37,084 bases of DNA from an uncultured Prevotella sp. (GCA_905234815.1 CAJOIX010000007.1:1-37084), one strand, 5' to 3'; positions 26,421 to 35,695 are shown, counted from the stretch's first letter. Notes: a model not told the origin generated them from the letters alone. Numbers and translations: made by a program.

Positions 26421-27563
26421 TTATTCAGCCCGAAGCATATTACACATCAGTCGGGCTGCATTTTCGGGTGCTTCTTCTTCGCCGAGAATGGCTTGCAGCT
26501 CGTTGTAGTCGGCCAGTTGCTGCTCGCGCTTGGTGCCTTCGGGTAGAATTTTTTCCAATTCTGTGCGGATATTTTCCACCGAAAACTCGTCGGCCAGCAG
26601 TTCGCGCACCACCTCGCGGCCGGCTATCAGATTGACCAAGGAGATGAACTGCACGTGAATGATGTGGCGGAAGGCAAAGCGTACAATGTGCTTGATGGGC
26701 GTTTCGTAGCATACTACCTGTGGCACATGGAAGAGAGCCGTTTCGAGTGTGGCCGTACCGCTGGTCACGAGAGCAGCCGTGGCGTGTGAGAGCAGCGCGT
26801 AGGTATCGTTGCGTACGAGCTGTACCGAGGTGTGGGCTATGAACTGTTCGTAGTATTCGTCCTCGATGGAAGGAGCTCCGGCCAGCACCAGCTGATAGCC
26901 GGCAAACTGCTCAGCCGCCTCAATCATGGCCGGCAGATTGTCTTTGATTTCCTGTCGGCGGCTGCCTGCCAGCAGCGCAATGATGGGTTGATCGGTTTTC
27001 AGTCCTTGGCGGTCGATAAAATCATCGCGCTTTTCTGCATAGTCAGCGCGGAACTGCCGCACCTCATCGGCCGTGGGATTGCCCACATAGTGGATGGGGA
27101 AATGGTGCTTCCGCTCGAAGAAATCAATCTCGAAGGGCAGGATGGAGAAAAGTTCGCTTACATACCGCTTGATGCTGCGGATGCGCCATTCCTTCCATGC
27201 CCAAATCTTGGGGGCGATATAATAATAGACCGGAATGTCGGTATGCGTCGAAACGTATTTGGCAATGTTCAGATTGAACCCGGGATAATCGACCAGAATG
27301 ACCACATCGGGTTCCCACTCCTTGATGTCGCGCTTGCAAAAAGCCATGTTGCGGAAAATGGTGGGCAGGTGCAGCAGCACGGGAATGAATCCCATGTAGG
27401 CCAGTTCTTTGTAGTGGCGCACACGGGTGCCGCCCACTGCCGCCATCAAGTCTCCTCCGAAAAAGCGGAACTGGGCTTGCGGGTCTCGTTTGCGAAGGGC
27501 TCGCATCAGATGGCTGGCATGTAGGTCGCCACTGGCCTCACCAACAATGAGATAGTATTTCAT
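26421..27563 (-). CDS. lpxB: Lipid-A-disaccharide synthase
   Basis: This 380-residue GT19 glycosyltransferase condenses UDP-2,3-diacylglucosamine with lipid X to make the lipid A disaccharide at the inner membrane. I chose the ATG at 27563 (MKYYLIVGEASGDLHASHLM) because it places the conserved GEASGD motif at residues 8-13, as in the family; the open frame further upstream overlaps surE. Other signatures are RFFGGDLM, LVDYPGFNLNIAK, YYIAPKIWAWKEWR, LLAGSRRQEIKDN and VTSGTATLETAL. The length is normal. It starts 28 nt after the surE stop, so surE and lpxB are co-transcribed. It ends in the gap with the UPF0104 promoter. Confidence 0.97.
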   Translation of the reverse strand: MKYYLIVGEASGDLHASHLMRALRKRDPQAQFRFFGGDLMAAVGGTRVRHYKELAYMGFIPVLLHLPTIFRNMAFCKRDIKEWEPDVVILVDYPGFNLNIAKYVSTHTDIPVYYYIAPKIWAWKEWRIRSIKRYVSELFSILPFEIDFFERKHHFPIHYVGNPTADEVRQFRADYAEKRDDFIDRQGLKTDQPIIALLAGSRRQEIKDNLPAMIEAAEQFAGYQLVLAGAPSIEDEYYEQFIAHTSVQLVRNDTYALLSHATAALVTSGTATLETALFHVPQVVCYETPIKHIVRFAFRHIIHVQFISLVNLIAGREVVRELLADEFSVENIRTELEKILPEGTKREQQLADYNELQAILGEEEAPENAARLMCNMLRAE

Positions 27564-27591
27564 TCTGACGGGAAATCTGAGAGGTGGATGA

Positions 27592-28380
27592 TTAAGATTG
27601 AGGAGCATCGAGCGACCAGGATTTTAGCTGGTCGAAAAACTCATAGGCCGTGACGTCGATGTCGGTGGGAGTAATGGCTACGTAGCCGTTGTTCACAGCC
27701 CATTCGTCGCTGTCTTGCGCCTCGGGCTCATCGTTGACGTATTGCCCCACCATCCAGTAGTAGTCGTGGCCGCGCGGATGGGCTCGCTTCACGGTTTCGT
27801 TGACCCACCGGCCCCATGTCATACGGCAGATTTTTATTCCCTTGAAATCGGTTCCGACGGGGAAGTTCACATTGAGGAAAATGCCGCGCGGAAGTCCGTG
27901 TTTCAGCGTTTGAGCCACAATCTGGCGGATGTAAGGTACCAGCGGAGTGAGGTCGGCTGCCGTGTTCCAGTCGCAACTGGAGAAAGCCAGCGAGGGAACA
28001 TACTTCATGGTGCCTTCAATGGCCACTCCTGCCGTGCCGGAGTAGTGCACATTGATGGTGTTGTTAGCGCCATGGTTAATGCCTCCGATAATGAGGTCGG
28101 GCTGCTGGTCAGGACGAATTTGTCCCATGGTCATCTTGACACAATCGACAGGCGTGCCACTGCACGACCACACTTCCACGCCCGGGCCCATCGAGTCGCG
28201 CCGAGTGAGGGTCAGCGGTGGTACGGCAGAAAAGGCGCACGCATAGCCCGAGCGTCCGCTTTCGGGAGCGCAGACCAGCAAATCGTAGTCCTCGCGTAGC
28301 GCATCGACCAGTTGTCTGATGCCAGGGGCTTGATATCCATCGTCGTTGGAGATGAGGATATATGGTTTTTTCTGATTCAT
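27592..28380 (-). CDS. surE: 5'/3'-nucleotidase SurE
   Basis: This 262-residue metal-dependent phosphatase removes phosphate from nucleoside 5'- and 3'-monophosphates and short polyphosphates. The family motifs are ISNDDGYQAPG (metal ligands D13 and D14), APESGRSGYACAFS (S44), CSGTPVDCV and IIGGINHGANNT (N102 as the likely further ligand). The length is normal. It is divergent from parA across a 114-bp gap and begins the surE-lpxB unit. A possible -7 element TACTTTTG is at 28404-28411, but no good -33 element is placed before it. Confidence 0.96.
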   Translation of the reverse strand: MNQKKPYILISNDDGYQAPGIRQLVDALREDYDLLVCAPESGRSGYACAFSAVPPLTLTRRDSMGPGVEVWSCSGTPVDCVKMTMGQIRPDQQPDLIIGGINHGANNTINVHYSGTAGVAIEGTMKYVPSLAFSSCDWNTAADLTPLVPYIRQIVAQTLKHGLPRGIFLNVNFPVGTDFKGIKICRMTWGRWVNETVKRAHPRGHDYYWMVGQYVNDEPEAQDSDEWAVNNGYVAITPTDIDVTAYEFFDQLKSWSLDAPQS

Positions 28381-28403
28381 TTGAATTTACAAGTTTCCAC
28401 CTA

Positions 28404-28461
28404 CAAAAGTATGAAAAAACTGTTAAAACACTCCCCAACTCAAAGAAAATGTTTATCTTTG
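28404..28461. promoter_or_regulatory. Divergent surE/parA promoter region
   Basis: The 114-bp gap holds TACTTTTG on the minus strand (28404-28411), facing surE. It holds TATCTTTG on the plus strand (28454-28461), facing parA and 33 nt before its ATG. Both match TAnnTTTG, but neither has a TTTG at 19-21 nt, so the -33 elements are weak or absent. No parS-like palindrome is seen. Confidence 0.5.
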
Positions 28462-28494
28462 CCATCTAATTATATTGCGTAATTATAGCCTTAT

Positions 28495-29277
28495 ATGAAG
28501 AAAAATGCTAAAATTATAGCCTTGGCCAATCAGAAGGGCGGTGTCGGGAAAACCACCACTGCTATCAACTTGGCAGCCTCGCTGGCCACGCTGGAGAAGA
28601 GTGTCTTGCTGATTGATGCCGATCCGCAGGCGAATGCTTCGAGCGGATTGGGCGTGAACATACAGACGGTGCAATGCTCACTCTACGAATGTCTGAGCCA
28701 GAAGGCCGATGTCTATGATGCTATCTATACCACCGATATTGACGGGTTGGACATTATTCCCAGCCATATCAACCTGGTTGGTGCTGAAATTGAACTGCTG
28801 AAGCAGGACAAACGCGAACAAGTGATCAAGCAGATGATTGAACCCTTGCGCGCGGAATACGATTATATACTTTTCGACTGCTCGCCTTCGCTGGGACTCA
28901 TCACCGTGAACGTGCTCACTGCATCCCACTCGGTGATTATTCCCGTGCAGTGTGAATTCTTTGCACTGGAGGGTATCAGCAAGTTGTTGAACACCATTAA
29001 AATCATCAAGAGCCAGCTCAATCCTACGTTGGAGATAGAGGGTTTCCTCATGACCATGTACGATCGCCGGCTCCGTCTGTCGAACCAAATCTACTCAGAG
29101 GTGAAGAAACACTTCCAGGAACTGGTGTTCAAGACAGTGATCCAGCGCAACGTGCGCTTGAGCGAGGCACCCAGTCATGGGCTGCCCGTCATCCTCTACG
29201 ATGCCGACTCACAAGGCTCGAAAAACTACCTTGAGTTAGCCAACGAAATTATTAAGAAGAACAAAAAATGGCAGTAA
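28495..29277 (+). CDS. parA: Chromosome-partitioning ATPase ParA (Soj)
   Basis: This 260-residue protein is the ATPase that moves ParB-parS complexes during chromosome segregation. It has the deviant Walker A motif KGGVGKTT (residues 14-21), the switch [12 protein letters not shown], and the Walker B-like [13 protein letters not shown]. The compact length with no N-terminal HTH domain marks the chromosomal Soj type. Its last 10 nt overlap the parB start, which implies coupled translation. It heads a plus-strand cluster reaching the window end. A TATCTTTG -7 box lies at 28454-28461. Confidence 0.97.
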   Translation: MKKNAKIIALANQKGGVGKTTTAINLAASLATLEKSVLLIDADPQANASSGLGVNIQTVQCSLYECLSQKADVYDAIYTTDIDGLDIIPSHINLVGAEIELLKQDKREQVIKQMIEPLRAEYDYILFDCSPSLGLITVNVLTASHSVIIPVQCEFFALEGISKLLNTIKIIKSQLNPTLEIEGFLMTMYDRRLRLSNQIYSEVKKHFQELVFKTVIQRNVRLSEAPSHGLPVILYDADSQGSKNYLELANEIIKKNKKWQ

Positions 29278-30188
29278 AGAAGAAATTTCACCGTAATGCG
29301 CTCGGACGTGGTCTTGACGATATAGATGCCGGCCGCGGGCTCGATGCTTTGATTGATACGAGTGGCGTTTATACCCACGGCACATCAGCCATCAACGAAA
29401 TTCCTATAGTGCAGATAGAGCCAAATCCCAATCAGCCCCGCCGAGAGTTTGACCAAGAGGCGCTGAAGGAATTGGCACAAAGTATTCATGAAATAGGTAT
29501 TGTGCAGCCCATCACATTGCGCGAAGTGGGTCCGCAGCACTATCAGATCATAGCCGGCGAGCGCCGTTGGCGTGCATCGCAGCTGGCAGGTCTCTCGTCT
29601 GTGCCGGCCTATATCCGCACCATCAAGGATGAAAACGTGATGGAGATGGCCCTCGTGGAAAACATACAGCGTGAGGATCTCAACGCCATCGAAATAGCGC
29701 TGGCCTACGAACATATGCTCGAAGGCAAAGGCATGACACAGGAAAAAGTGAGCGAGCGCGTAGGCAAAAGCCGCACCGCCATCACGAATTATCTCCGTCT
29801 GCTCCGTCTGCCGGCCCAAGTGCAGATGGCACTGCAGAAGAAAGAAATAGACATGGGCCATGCCCGTGCACTCTTGGCGCTCGACTCTCCATCGCTGCAA
29901 ATCAAAGTGTTCCGTGAAATTCAGCGCAACGACTACAGCGTGCGCCGCGTGGAAGAGGTGGTCAAGGCACTGAAAAACGGTGAAAACGTCACCATGGGCA
30001 AACGCCAGATCAACACCAAGAAGCATTTGCCCGAGGAATATGGAGTGTTGAAAAACCAACTCTCCTCGCTCTTCAATACAAAGGTGCAAATGACCTTCTC
30101 TTCGCCCGGCAAGGGAAAAATCAACATCCCCTTCGCCACTGAAGAAGAATTGGAACACATCATGCGCGTCTTTGACAAGATGAAATAA
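29268..30188 (+). CDS. parB: Chromosome-partitioning protein ParB (Spo0J)
   Basis: This 306-residue protein binds parS sites and spreads as a CTP-dependent clamp. The N-terminal ALGRGLDDI motif stimulates ParA. The CTP-binding region includes NPNQPRR (53-59), GERRWRA (97-103) and ENIQRE (131-136). A helix-turn-helix lies at about 156-180 ([20 protein letters not shown]). The C-terminal dimerisation region ends the protein. It overlaps parA by 10 nt. I could not find a clear parS palindrome in the window. A 340-codon open frame on the opposite strand is a shadow. Confidence 0.97.
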   Translation: MAVKKKFHRNALGRGLDDIDAGRGLDALIDTSGVYTHGTSAINEIPIVQIEPNPNQPRREFDQEALKELAQSIHEIGIVQPITLREVGPQHYQIIAGERRWRASQLAGLSSVPAYIRTIKDENVMEMALVENIQREDLNAIEIALAYEHMLEGKGMTQEKVSERVGKSRTAITNYLRLLRLPAQVQMALQKKEIDMGHARALLALDSPSLQIKVFREIQRNDYSVRRVEEVVKALKNGENVTMGKRQINTKKHLPEEYGVLKNQLSSLFNTKVQMTFSSPGKGKINIPFATEEELEHIMRVFDKMK

Positions 30189-30249
30189 GAACCCTTGAAC
30201 AGACAGCGCAGATGGTATTTCTGACTTGAACTTTTTAAATTTAGTAATT

Positions 30250-30978
30250 TTGAAAAAACACCTTAAAATAAACCGGATTCTGATAGCTATGCTTTTGCTC
30301 TCCAATAGCATAGCTATTAGCGCCCAAGAGCATAGCTTTGACGCGTCAAAAGCTATCCTTTTGGAACCCGATACGATTGCTGCCCCCCAGCTGACTGCCT
30401 CGGACACCGCTCAGATAGCGGCTTCGCTGGCCGATACGCTGGTGCAGAAAAAACACAAGCGCGACTGGGCTCACTGGCAACCGAAACCTAAAACGGCCAC
30501 GTGGCTGGCCATCTTCCTCCCAGGGGCAGGACAAATCTACAACCGCAAGTTCTGGAAACTGCCCATTGTCTATGGCGGATTCGTGGGGTGTGCCTATGCC
30601 TATCGCTTCAACAATATGATGTATAAAGATTACAAGCTGGCTTATCACGACCTCGCCGACGGCGACCCCGAGACCACTTCGTACAACAATCTGCTGCATC
30701 TGGCCGTTGAAGTGAACGATCAGAACGCCGCCCACTTCCAAAACGTATTCAAGCAGCGCCGCGACCGCTATCGCCGCTGGCGCGACCTGAGCATATTCGC
30801 AACCATTGGAGTGTATATCCTGCAAGTGATTGATGCCTATGTTGATGCCTCGCTCTCAGAGTTCGACATCTCCGACGACCTCTCGCTCCATGTTGAACCC
30901 ACCATCATAAACAATACTAACGCACAGACCAACGTACACCGATCGGCCTTGGGCTTGCAGTGTGCGCTCAATTTCTAA
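30250..30978 (+). CDS. DUF5683 family secreted/membrane protein, signal peptide encoded by a repeat array
   Basis: This protein of about 243 residues is of the DUF5683 type found after parAB in Bacteroidales; its function is unknown. I placed the start at TTG 30250, which gives KKHLKINRILIAMLLLSNS as a signal peptide with a cleavage site near ISAQ. The only upstream alternative in frame is another TTG (30226). The first in-frame ATG (30289) lies inside the hydrophobic core and would leave too short a signal. The conserved core WLAIFLPGAGQIYNRKFWK, a membrane segment around IVYGGFVGCAYAY, and a second one (FATIGVYILQVIDAYVDAS) are clear. Nucleotides 30282-30362 are repeat array 3, so the end of the signal peptide and the first mature residues (EHSFDASKAILLEPD) come from repeat sequence. 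mltD follows after 12 nt. Confidence 0.82.
   Translation: MKKHLKINRILIAMLLLSNSIAISAQEHSFDASKAILLEPDTIAAPQLTASDTAQIAASLADTLVQKKHKRDWAHWQPKPKTATWLAIFLPGAGQIYNRKFWKLPIVYGGFVGCAYAYRFNNMMYKDYKLAYHDLADGDPETTSYNNLLHLAVEVNDQNAAHFQNVFKQRRDRYRRWRDLSIFATIGVYILQVIDAYVDASLSEFDISDDLSLHVEPTIINNTNAQTNVHRSALGLQCALNF
30282..30362. repeat. Repeat array 3: four degenerate units at 22-bp pitch inside a coding region
   Basis: The units start at 30282 (GATAGCTATGCTTTT), 30304 (AATAGCATAGCTATT), 30326 (AAGAGCATAGCTTTG) and 30348 (AAAAGCTATCCTTTT), each 22 bp after the last. Orientations are forward, reverse, reverse, forward. The flanks CGGATTCT and GGAACCCG are near-inverted. Length and spacing equal arrays 1 and 2, but the array lies in frame within the DUF5683 gene. 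Confidence 0.9.
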
Positions 30979-30990
30979 AAAAGACAACGT

Positions 30991-32322
30991 ATGAAAAAAA
31001 CATATCTGCTGATACTTTCATTCCTGTTCACGTTTCATCTCTCCACCTTCGCACAGGATATTGTTGACGAGGAGGAAGATACCGATGAACAGGAAATCGT
31101 TTACGACGAAGAAGAAACCACCGCTCCGACCGACTCCGTGGGCATTGACCTGCCCGAAGGTCTTACGGAAAGTGTTGACTCGCTGCTCAATCTCTATCAT
31201 GTGCAGAACAATCTGGAGATGCCCAGCGACTGCAACTTCCCCGATGTCAACCCCTCCTACGACACCCTGACCTATGTGAACCGTTTGCAGCAGCTGCCCA
31301 CTGTCATGGAGATGAGCCACAACGCCGTGGTGCAGCAGTTCATTGATCGCTACGCCAATCGGTTGCGCCGAACGGTCAGCATCATGCTCGGTGCACAGAA
31401 TTTCTATATGCCCATCTTCGAAGAAGCCCTCGAAAGCTATGGACTTCCCCTCGAACTGAAATACCTGCCTGTGATTGAATCGGCCTTGAATCCCAATGCC
31501 GTATCGCGTGTCGGTGCCACAGGTCTCTGGCAATTCATGCTCACCACAGGCCGCCAGTATGGGCTCGAAGTCAATTCGCTCGTCGATGAGCGCCGCGACC
31601 CCATTAAGGCATCGCATGCCGCAGCACGATACCTGCGCGACCTCTATCGCATTTTTGGCGATTGGAACCTCGTGATTGCTGCCTACAACTGCGGACCGAA
31701 CAATATAAACAAAGCCATTCACCGCGCAGGAGGCAAGACCGACTATTGGGAAATCTACTCCTATCTGCCCCGCGAAACCCGTGGCTATGTGCCTGCATTC
31801 ATCGCGGCGAACTACATTATGAATTATTACTGCGAGCACAACATCTGCCCCATGCAGACCAATCTGCCCGCACAGACTGATACCATCATGCTCTCGCGCG
31901 ATGTGCACTTTGAACAGATTGCACAGGTGCTGGGCATGGATATCCGCCAAATACGCGAGCTGAATCCCCAATATCGGCGCGACATTATCAACGGCGCCAC
32001 GAAACCCTCGGTGCTCAAGCTCCCCGTAAATCAGGTGAACAATTTTATCGACCACGAAGCCGACATCTATGCTTATCGTGCTGACGAACTTCTCACCAAG
32101 CGATCCACAGTGGTCATCCCCAACGATGTGCCGCAATACTCCTCAAAATCCCATAAGCGTGGACGCAGCAGGGGCCGCGGCCGGCGCACCGTCACTGTAC
32201 GCTCCGGGCAAACACTCTCGCAGATTGCTGCTCGCAACCATACTACCGTGGCCAAACTCCGCCGACTCAACGGAATAAAGGGAAGCAACATCCGCGCCGG
32301 AAAAAAACTACGTGTCAGATAA
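30991..32322 (+). CDS. mltD: MltD-like membrane-bound lytic murein transglycosylase
   Basis: This 443-residue enzyme cleaves peptidoglycan glycan strands to 1,6-anhydro products in the periplasm. A signal peptide (residues 1-21, ending TFAQ) is followed by a long acidic linker (about 22-65). The SLT domain (about 135-290) has catalytic E163 in LPVIESALNPNAVS, then GATGLWQFM and AAYNCGPNNINKAI. The C-terminus has a degenerate LysM-like segment (about 305-355) and a clear LysM domain (about 398-443, VRSGQTLSQIAARNHTTVAK). A basic RGRSRGRGRR linker precedes the last LysM. It lies 12 nt after the DUF5683 gene. The adjacency to parAB may link wall growth to segregation, but that is inference. Confidence 0.93.
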   Translation: MKKTYLLILSFLFTFHLSTFAQDIVDEEEDTDEQEIVYDEEETTAPTDSVGIDLPEGLTESVDSLLNLYHVQNNLEMPSDCNFPDVNPSYDTLTYVNRLQQLPTVMEMSHNAVVQQFIDRYANRLRRTVSIMLGAQNFYMPIFEEALESYGLPLELKYLPVIESALNPNAVSRVGATGLWQFMLTTGRQYGLEVNSLVDERRDPIKASHAAARYLRDLYRIFGDWNLVIAAYNCGPNNINKAIHRAGGKTDYWEIYSYLPRETRGYVPAFIAANYIMNYYCEHNICPMQTNLPAQTDTIMLSRDVHFEQIAQVLGMDIRQIRELNPQYRRDIINGATKPSVLKLPVNQVNNFIDHEADIYAYRADELLTKRSTVVIPNDVPQYSSKSHKRGRSRGRGRRTVTVRSGQTLSQIAARNHTTVAKLRRLNGIKGSNIRAGKKLRVR

Positions 32323-32398
32323 AACCTACTCTAATATAAGTATAAATAGATAAAATAGAGCACCTATATGCTCTGTGACCTGTAGAACGAAACGCTCC

Positions 32399-34732
32399 AT
32401 GACCGACGACAATCTCCCTAAGCCAAGCCCACAAAGCGATGACCAAATGATTGAGCAAGCATTCCAGCACCTGCTCGATACCTATCTCCAATCGCCCCAC
32501 AGAAAGAAGACAGATATCATTACCCGTGCTTTCAACTTTGCCCGACAAGCACACAAAGGCGTGAAACGTCTTTCGGGCGAACCCTATATCATGCACCCCA
32601 TAGCCGTGGCGCAAATAGCGGCAGAGGAAATGGGGCTCGGTTCAACCAGTATCTGCTCGGCACTGCTCCACGATGTGGTGGAAGATACAGACTATTCGGT
32701 GGAAGACATTGAGAATATGTTCGGCTCGAAGATAGCGCAAATCGTTGACGGACTCACCAAAATTAGCGGCGGCATCTTTGGCGAAAAAGCATCGGCACAA
32801 GCAGAAAACTTCAAAAAACTGCTGCTCACCATGAACGATGACATACGCGTCATCCTCATAAAAATCTGCGACCGGCTTCACAATATGCGTACCCTGGAGT
32901 CGCAGCCAGCCAACAAACAATACAAAATAGCAGGAGAGACACTCTATATCTATGCGCCATTGGCCGGCCGACTCGGACTGCACAAAATAAAAAACCAGCT
33001 TGAAAACCTCTGTTTCCGGTTTGAGCATCCTGAAGAATATGCCGACATCATTAGCAAACTGGAAAGCACAGCAGCCCATCGTCAGCAACTCTTCGACGAA
33101 TTCACCACCCCCATTCGTGAAGCACTCGACCGCGAAGGAATCCAATACGACCTGAAAGCACGCGTCAAGACACCCTATTCCATCTGGGCGAAGATGCAGC
33201 GGAAAAACATCACCTTCGACGATGTTTACGACATTCTGGCGGTGCGCATCGTGTTTACACCCAAGAATCGGCAAGAAGAGAAAAAGGAATGTTTCAATAT
33301 CTATGTGGCCCTCAGTGCTCTTTATGAACTTCATCCCACCCGAACCCGTGACTGGGTGAGCTCGCCCAAAAGTAATGGATATCAGGCACTGCACATCACT
33401 CTCATGTCCAAGCGCGGCCAATGGATAGAAGTACAAATCCGCTCCGACCGGATGGACGAGATTGCCGAACAGGGATTTGCCGCACATTGGAAGTACAAGG
33501 ACAACAATGCGGAGAGCTACGAAGACACCGAACTCGGCTCATGGCTTGGCACAATCAAGGAAATTCTCGACGATCCGCAACCCGATGCCATGGATTTCCT
33601 CGACTCCATCAAGCTCAATCTCTTCTCGTCCGAAATAGCACTCTTCACCCCCAAAGGTGAAATCATCAAAATGCCGCACGGCTGTTCCGTACTCGATTTC
33701 GCCTTCCAGATACACACTTTTCTCGGATCACATTGTATCGGAGCAAAAGTAAATCATCGACTCGTCACCCTGAGCCACACCCTGCACAGTGGCGACCAAG
33801 TGGAAATCCTTTCATCTTCTGCACAACACGTTGATCCCTCGTGGCTCAACTTCGTCACAACGGCCAAGGCCAAAAACAAGATACGCGCCATCTTGCGCCG
33901 CAACAACCGTGAAACGCGCAAGAAAGGTGAAGAACTCTTCAACCAATGGCTCACCGCCCACGGCCAGCAACCTACATCCAATATCATTGAGCGACTGCTC
34001 AAAATCTGCGATAAGCAGAAACCTGCCGACCTCTATTTTGCCATCGGGCAAAACATCATCACGCTCAACGATGCGCTCTTCAATCAGGTGGTCAACGCCA
34101 AGCGCTCACGCCGGCAGAAACTTCTTTCCCATATTCCTTTCATTGGCGGCAATAAAAAGCAAGCAGCAAAGAAAATGGATCCGGAGCCAGTGCATGGCAA
34201 CGACCCAGAAAACAACGATCCTACGCGAGAAATAACCGGAGAAGTCATTGACGGACTCTTCCACGTCGGTCCGAAGTTCAACAAGAAAGTGCCAGTCATC
34301 ATCGACGAGATGTCTATTCATCAGTTGCGCTTCCCCGATTGCTGCCATGCCATCCCTGGCGACGATATATTGGGATTCATTCTCGACGACGGCACCATCG
34401 AGATACATCAGCGCAAATGCCACAGGGCCGATATCCTCAAAACCAGTTATGGTAACCGTATCCTCGATGCCAAATGGAATATGCACCGACAAATACTCTT
34501 CGATGCAACTATCACTCTGACAGGTATCGACCGGAAAGGTATGCTCCTCAAAGTGGCCGAAGTGCTCTCCGATCAGCTCAATGTCAACATACATCAGATC
34601 ACGATCAGTGCCCACGAAGGCATTTTCCGTGGCAATCTCGAATTGAAGGTTTACGATCGGTCCGATATGAAAATAATCATCGACAGGCTCAAACAAATAG
34701 AAGGTCTCCAAGAAGTACAGCAAATACTCTGA
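32399..34732 (+). CDS. rel: Bifunctional (p)ppGpp synthase/hydrolase RelA/SpoT
   Basis: This 777-residue protein makes and degrades the stringent-response alarmones. I chose the ATG at 32399 (MTDDNLPKPS) over the GTG at 32375. The HD hydrolase domain is intact: H66 (IMHPIAVAQI), H91 and D92 (LLHDVVEDTD) and D158 (ICDRLHNMRTL), unlike the inactive HD of E. coli RelA. The synthetase domain follows (RVKTPYSIWAKM, SPKSNGYQALHIT, QGFAAHWKYKD). Then come a TGS domain (LFTPKGEIIKMPHGCSVLDF) and a C-terminal ACT domain (about 705-777). It lies 76 nt after mltD. It is the only long RSH protein in the window and probably serves both activities. Confidence 0.96.
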   Translation: MTDDNLPKPSPQSDDQMIEQAFQHLLDTYLQSPHRKKTDIITRAFNFARQAHKGVKRLSGEPYIMHPIAVAQIAAEEMGLGSTSICSALLHDVVEDTDYSVEDIENMFGSKIAQIVDGLTKISGGIFGEKASAQAENFKKLLLTMNDDIRVILIKICDRLHNMRTLESQPANKQYKIAGETLYIYAPLAGRLGLHKIKNQLENLCFRFEHPEEYADIISKLESTAAHRQQLFDEFTTPIREALDREGIQYDLKARVKTPYSIWAKMQRKNITFDDVYDILAVRIVFTPKNRQEEKKECFNIYVALSALYELHPTRTRDWVSSPKSNGYQALHITLMSKRGQWIEVQIRSDRMDEIAEQGFAAHWKYKDNNAESYEDTELGSWLGTIKEILDDPQPDAMDFLDSIKLNLFSSEIALFTPKGEIIKMPHGCSVLDFAFQIHTFLGSHCIGAKVNHRLVTLSHTLHSGDQVEILSSSAQHVDPSWLNFVTTAKAKNKIRAILRRNNRETRKKGEELFNQWLTAHGQQPTSNIIERLLKICDKQKPADLYFAIGQNIITLNDALFNQVVNAKRSRRQKLLSHIPFIGGNKKQAAKKMDPEPVHGNDPENNDPTREITGEVIDGLFHVGPKFNKKVPVIIDEMSIHQLRFPDCCHAIPGDDILGFILDDGTIEIHQRKCHRADILKTSYGNRILDAKWNMHRQILFDATITLTGIDRKGMLLKVAEVLSDQLNVNIHQITISAHEGIFRGNLELKVYDRSDMKIIIDRLKQIEGLQEVQQIL

Positions 34733-34809
34733 CAATTCATCACCCACATTTAATATCGCCCCTTGTTCTCCCCGCCCAGAGTTGGGTAAGCCGGAAAGGG
34801 TTTATTCCT

Positions 34810-35622
34810 ATGAAGTACGCAGATTATATTGAGAAGATTGAGATCGACTCCCTTTGGAGTGGCAAGCACCACATTGTGTGGCACTTAGATCGGCGCGTGA
34901 ACATCCTCAGTGGTGTCAACGGCGTAGGCAAAAGCACCATTCTGAACAAAGTGGTGAAAAGTATCAGCGCCACAGGAGAATTCAACAGCCACCTGCTCAA
35001 AGGTGTTCACATCGATGTTGTACCGTCCGATGCCAAATGGATTCGCTTCGACATTATCCGTTCTTTTGACCGGCCGCTGATCAATTTCGACGCCGTTGCC
35101 AAACTGGACCTTTCGTTGGCCACCGAGCTCGATTGGCAGTTGTTCCAGTTGCAGCGCAAATACCTCGACTATCAGGTCAATGTGGGCAACCGAATCATTG
35201 AAGTGCTGCAAAGCGGAGCCCCCGATGCTGCCGAACAGGCTGCCCGACTGAGCAATCAGAAAAAACTGTTCCAAGATCTCATTGACGAACTGTTTGCATC
35301 AACAGGCAAAAAAATTCTTCGTACCGAAAACGAGATCCGCTTCCTTCAATATCAAGAAACCCTGCTTCCCTATCAGCTTTCCAGCGGCGAGAAACAAATG
35401 CTCGTCATCCTGCTCACCGTGCTGGTGGAGGATCTCCAGCCCACCGTTCTCTTCATGGATGAACCCGAAGTGAGCTTGCACATCGACTGGCAGCAGCGCC
35501 TCATAGACCTTATCCTGCAGCTCAACCCCAATATCCAAATCATACTCACCACCCATTCGCCAGCAGTTATCATGGACGGTTGGGTGGATAAAGTACAGGA
35601 GGTCACAGACATTTCAGACTAA
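34810..35622 (+). CDS. Small ABC/SMC-type AAA ATPase paired with a DUF4435 protein
   Basis: This 270-residue protein starts at the ATG at 34810; the open frame continues upstream into rel but without support. It has Walker A GVNGVGKST (35-43), ABC-like signature LSSGEKQML (190-198), Walker B VLFMDEPEVSLH (213-224, D217 and E218) and H-switch LTTHSPAV (H249). A helical insert with predicted coiled-coil character spans about 105-175. This is the OLD/RecF/AAA_15-21 class that acts with TOPRIM partners. It lacks a TOPRIM domain of its own, but the next gene supplies a TOPRIM-like DUF4435 protein. The domain pair equals AriA-AriB of the PARIS anti-phage system, though this ATPase is shorter than usual AriA. 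The 77-bp gap after rel suggests it is co-transcribed or close to it. Confidence 0.85.
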   Translation: MKYADYIEKIEIDSLWSGKHHIVWHLDRRVNILSGVNGVGKSTILNKVVKSISATGEFNSHLLKGVHIDVVPSDAKWIRFDIIRSFDRPLINFDAVAKLDLSLATELDWQLFQLQRKYLDYQVNVGNRIIEVLQSGAPDAAEQAARLSNQKKLFQDLIDELFASTGKKILRTENEIRFLQYQETLLPYQLSSGEKQMLVILLTVLVEDLQPTVLFMDEPEVSLHIDWQQRLIDLILQLNPNIQIILTTHSPAVIMDGWVDKVQEVTDISD

Positions 35623-35695
35623 GGTTCACACACTGTAGCATGGGCCCGTTTCGCTCTCGTCAGATTTTTAAATAGCAAGATTGTCAAAACACCGC

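Noticed and set aside
28381..28494. parS site in the surE-parA gap
   Set aside because: No GTTTCACGTGAAAC-like palindrome is visible there; the array unit AAAAGCTATGCTTTT does not resemble parS.
29385..30407. A 340-codon minus-strand open frame antisense to parB and the DUF5683 start
   Set aside because: It is a mirror of the parB reading frame; the plus-strand protein has full ParB motifs.
31018..32136. A 372-codon minus-strand open frame antisense to mltD
   Set aside because: The plus-strand protein has a signal peptide, SLT catalytic motif and LysM; the antisense product has no recognisable features.
34474..34809. N-terminal extension of the AAA ATPase overlapping rel
   Set aside because: The frame is open, but the extra residues overlap the conserved ACT domain of Rel and look like a frame shadow; the ATG at 34810 begins the conserved ATPase fold.
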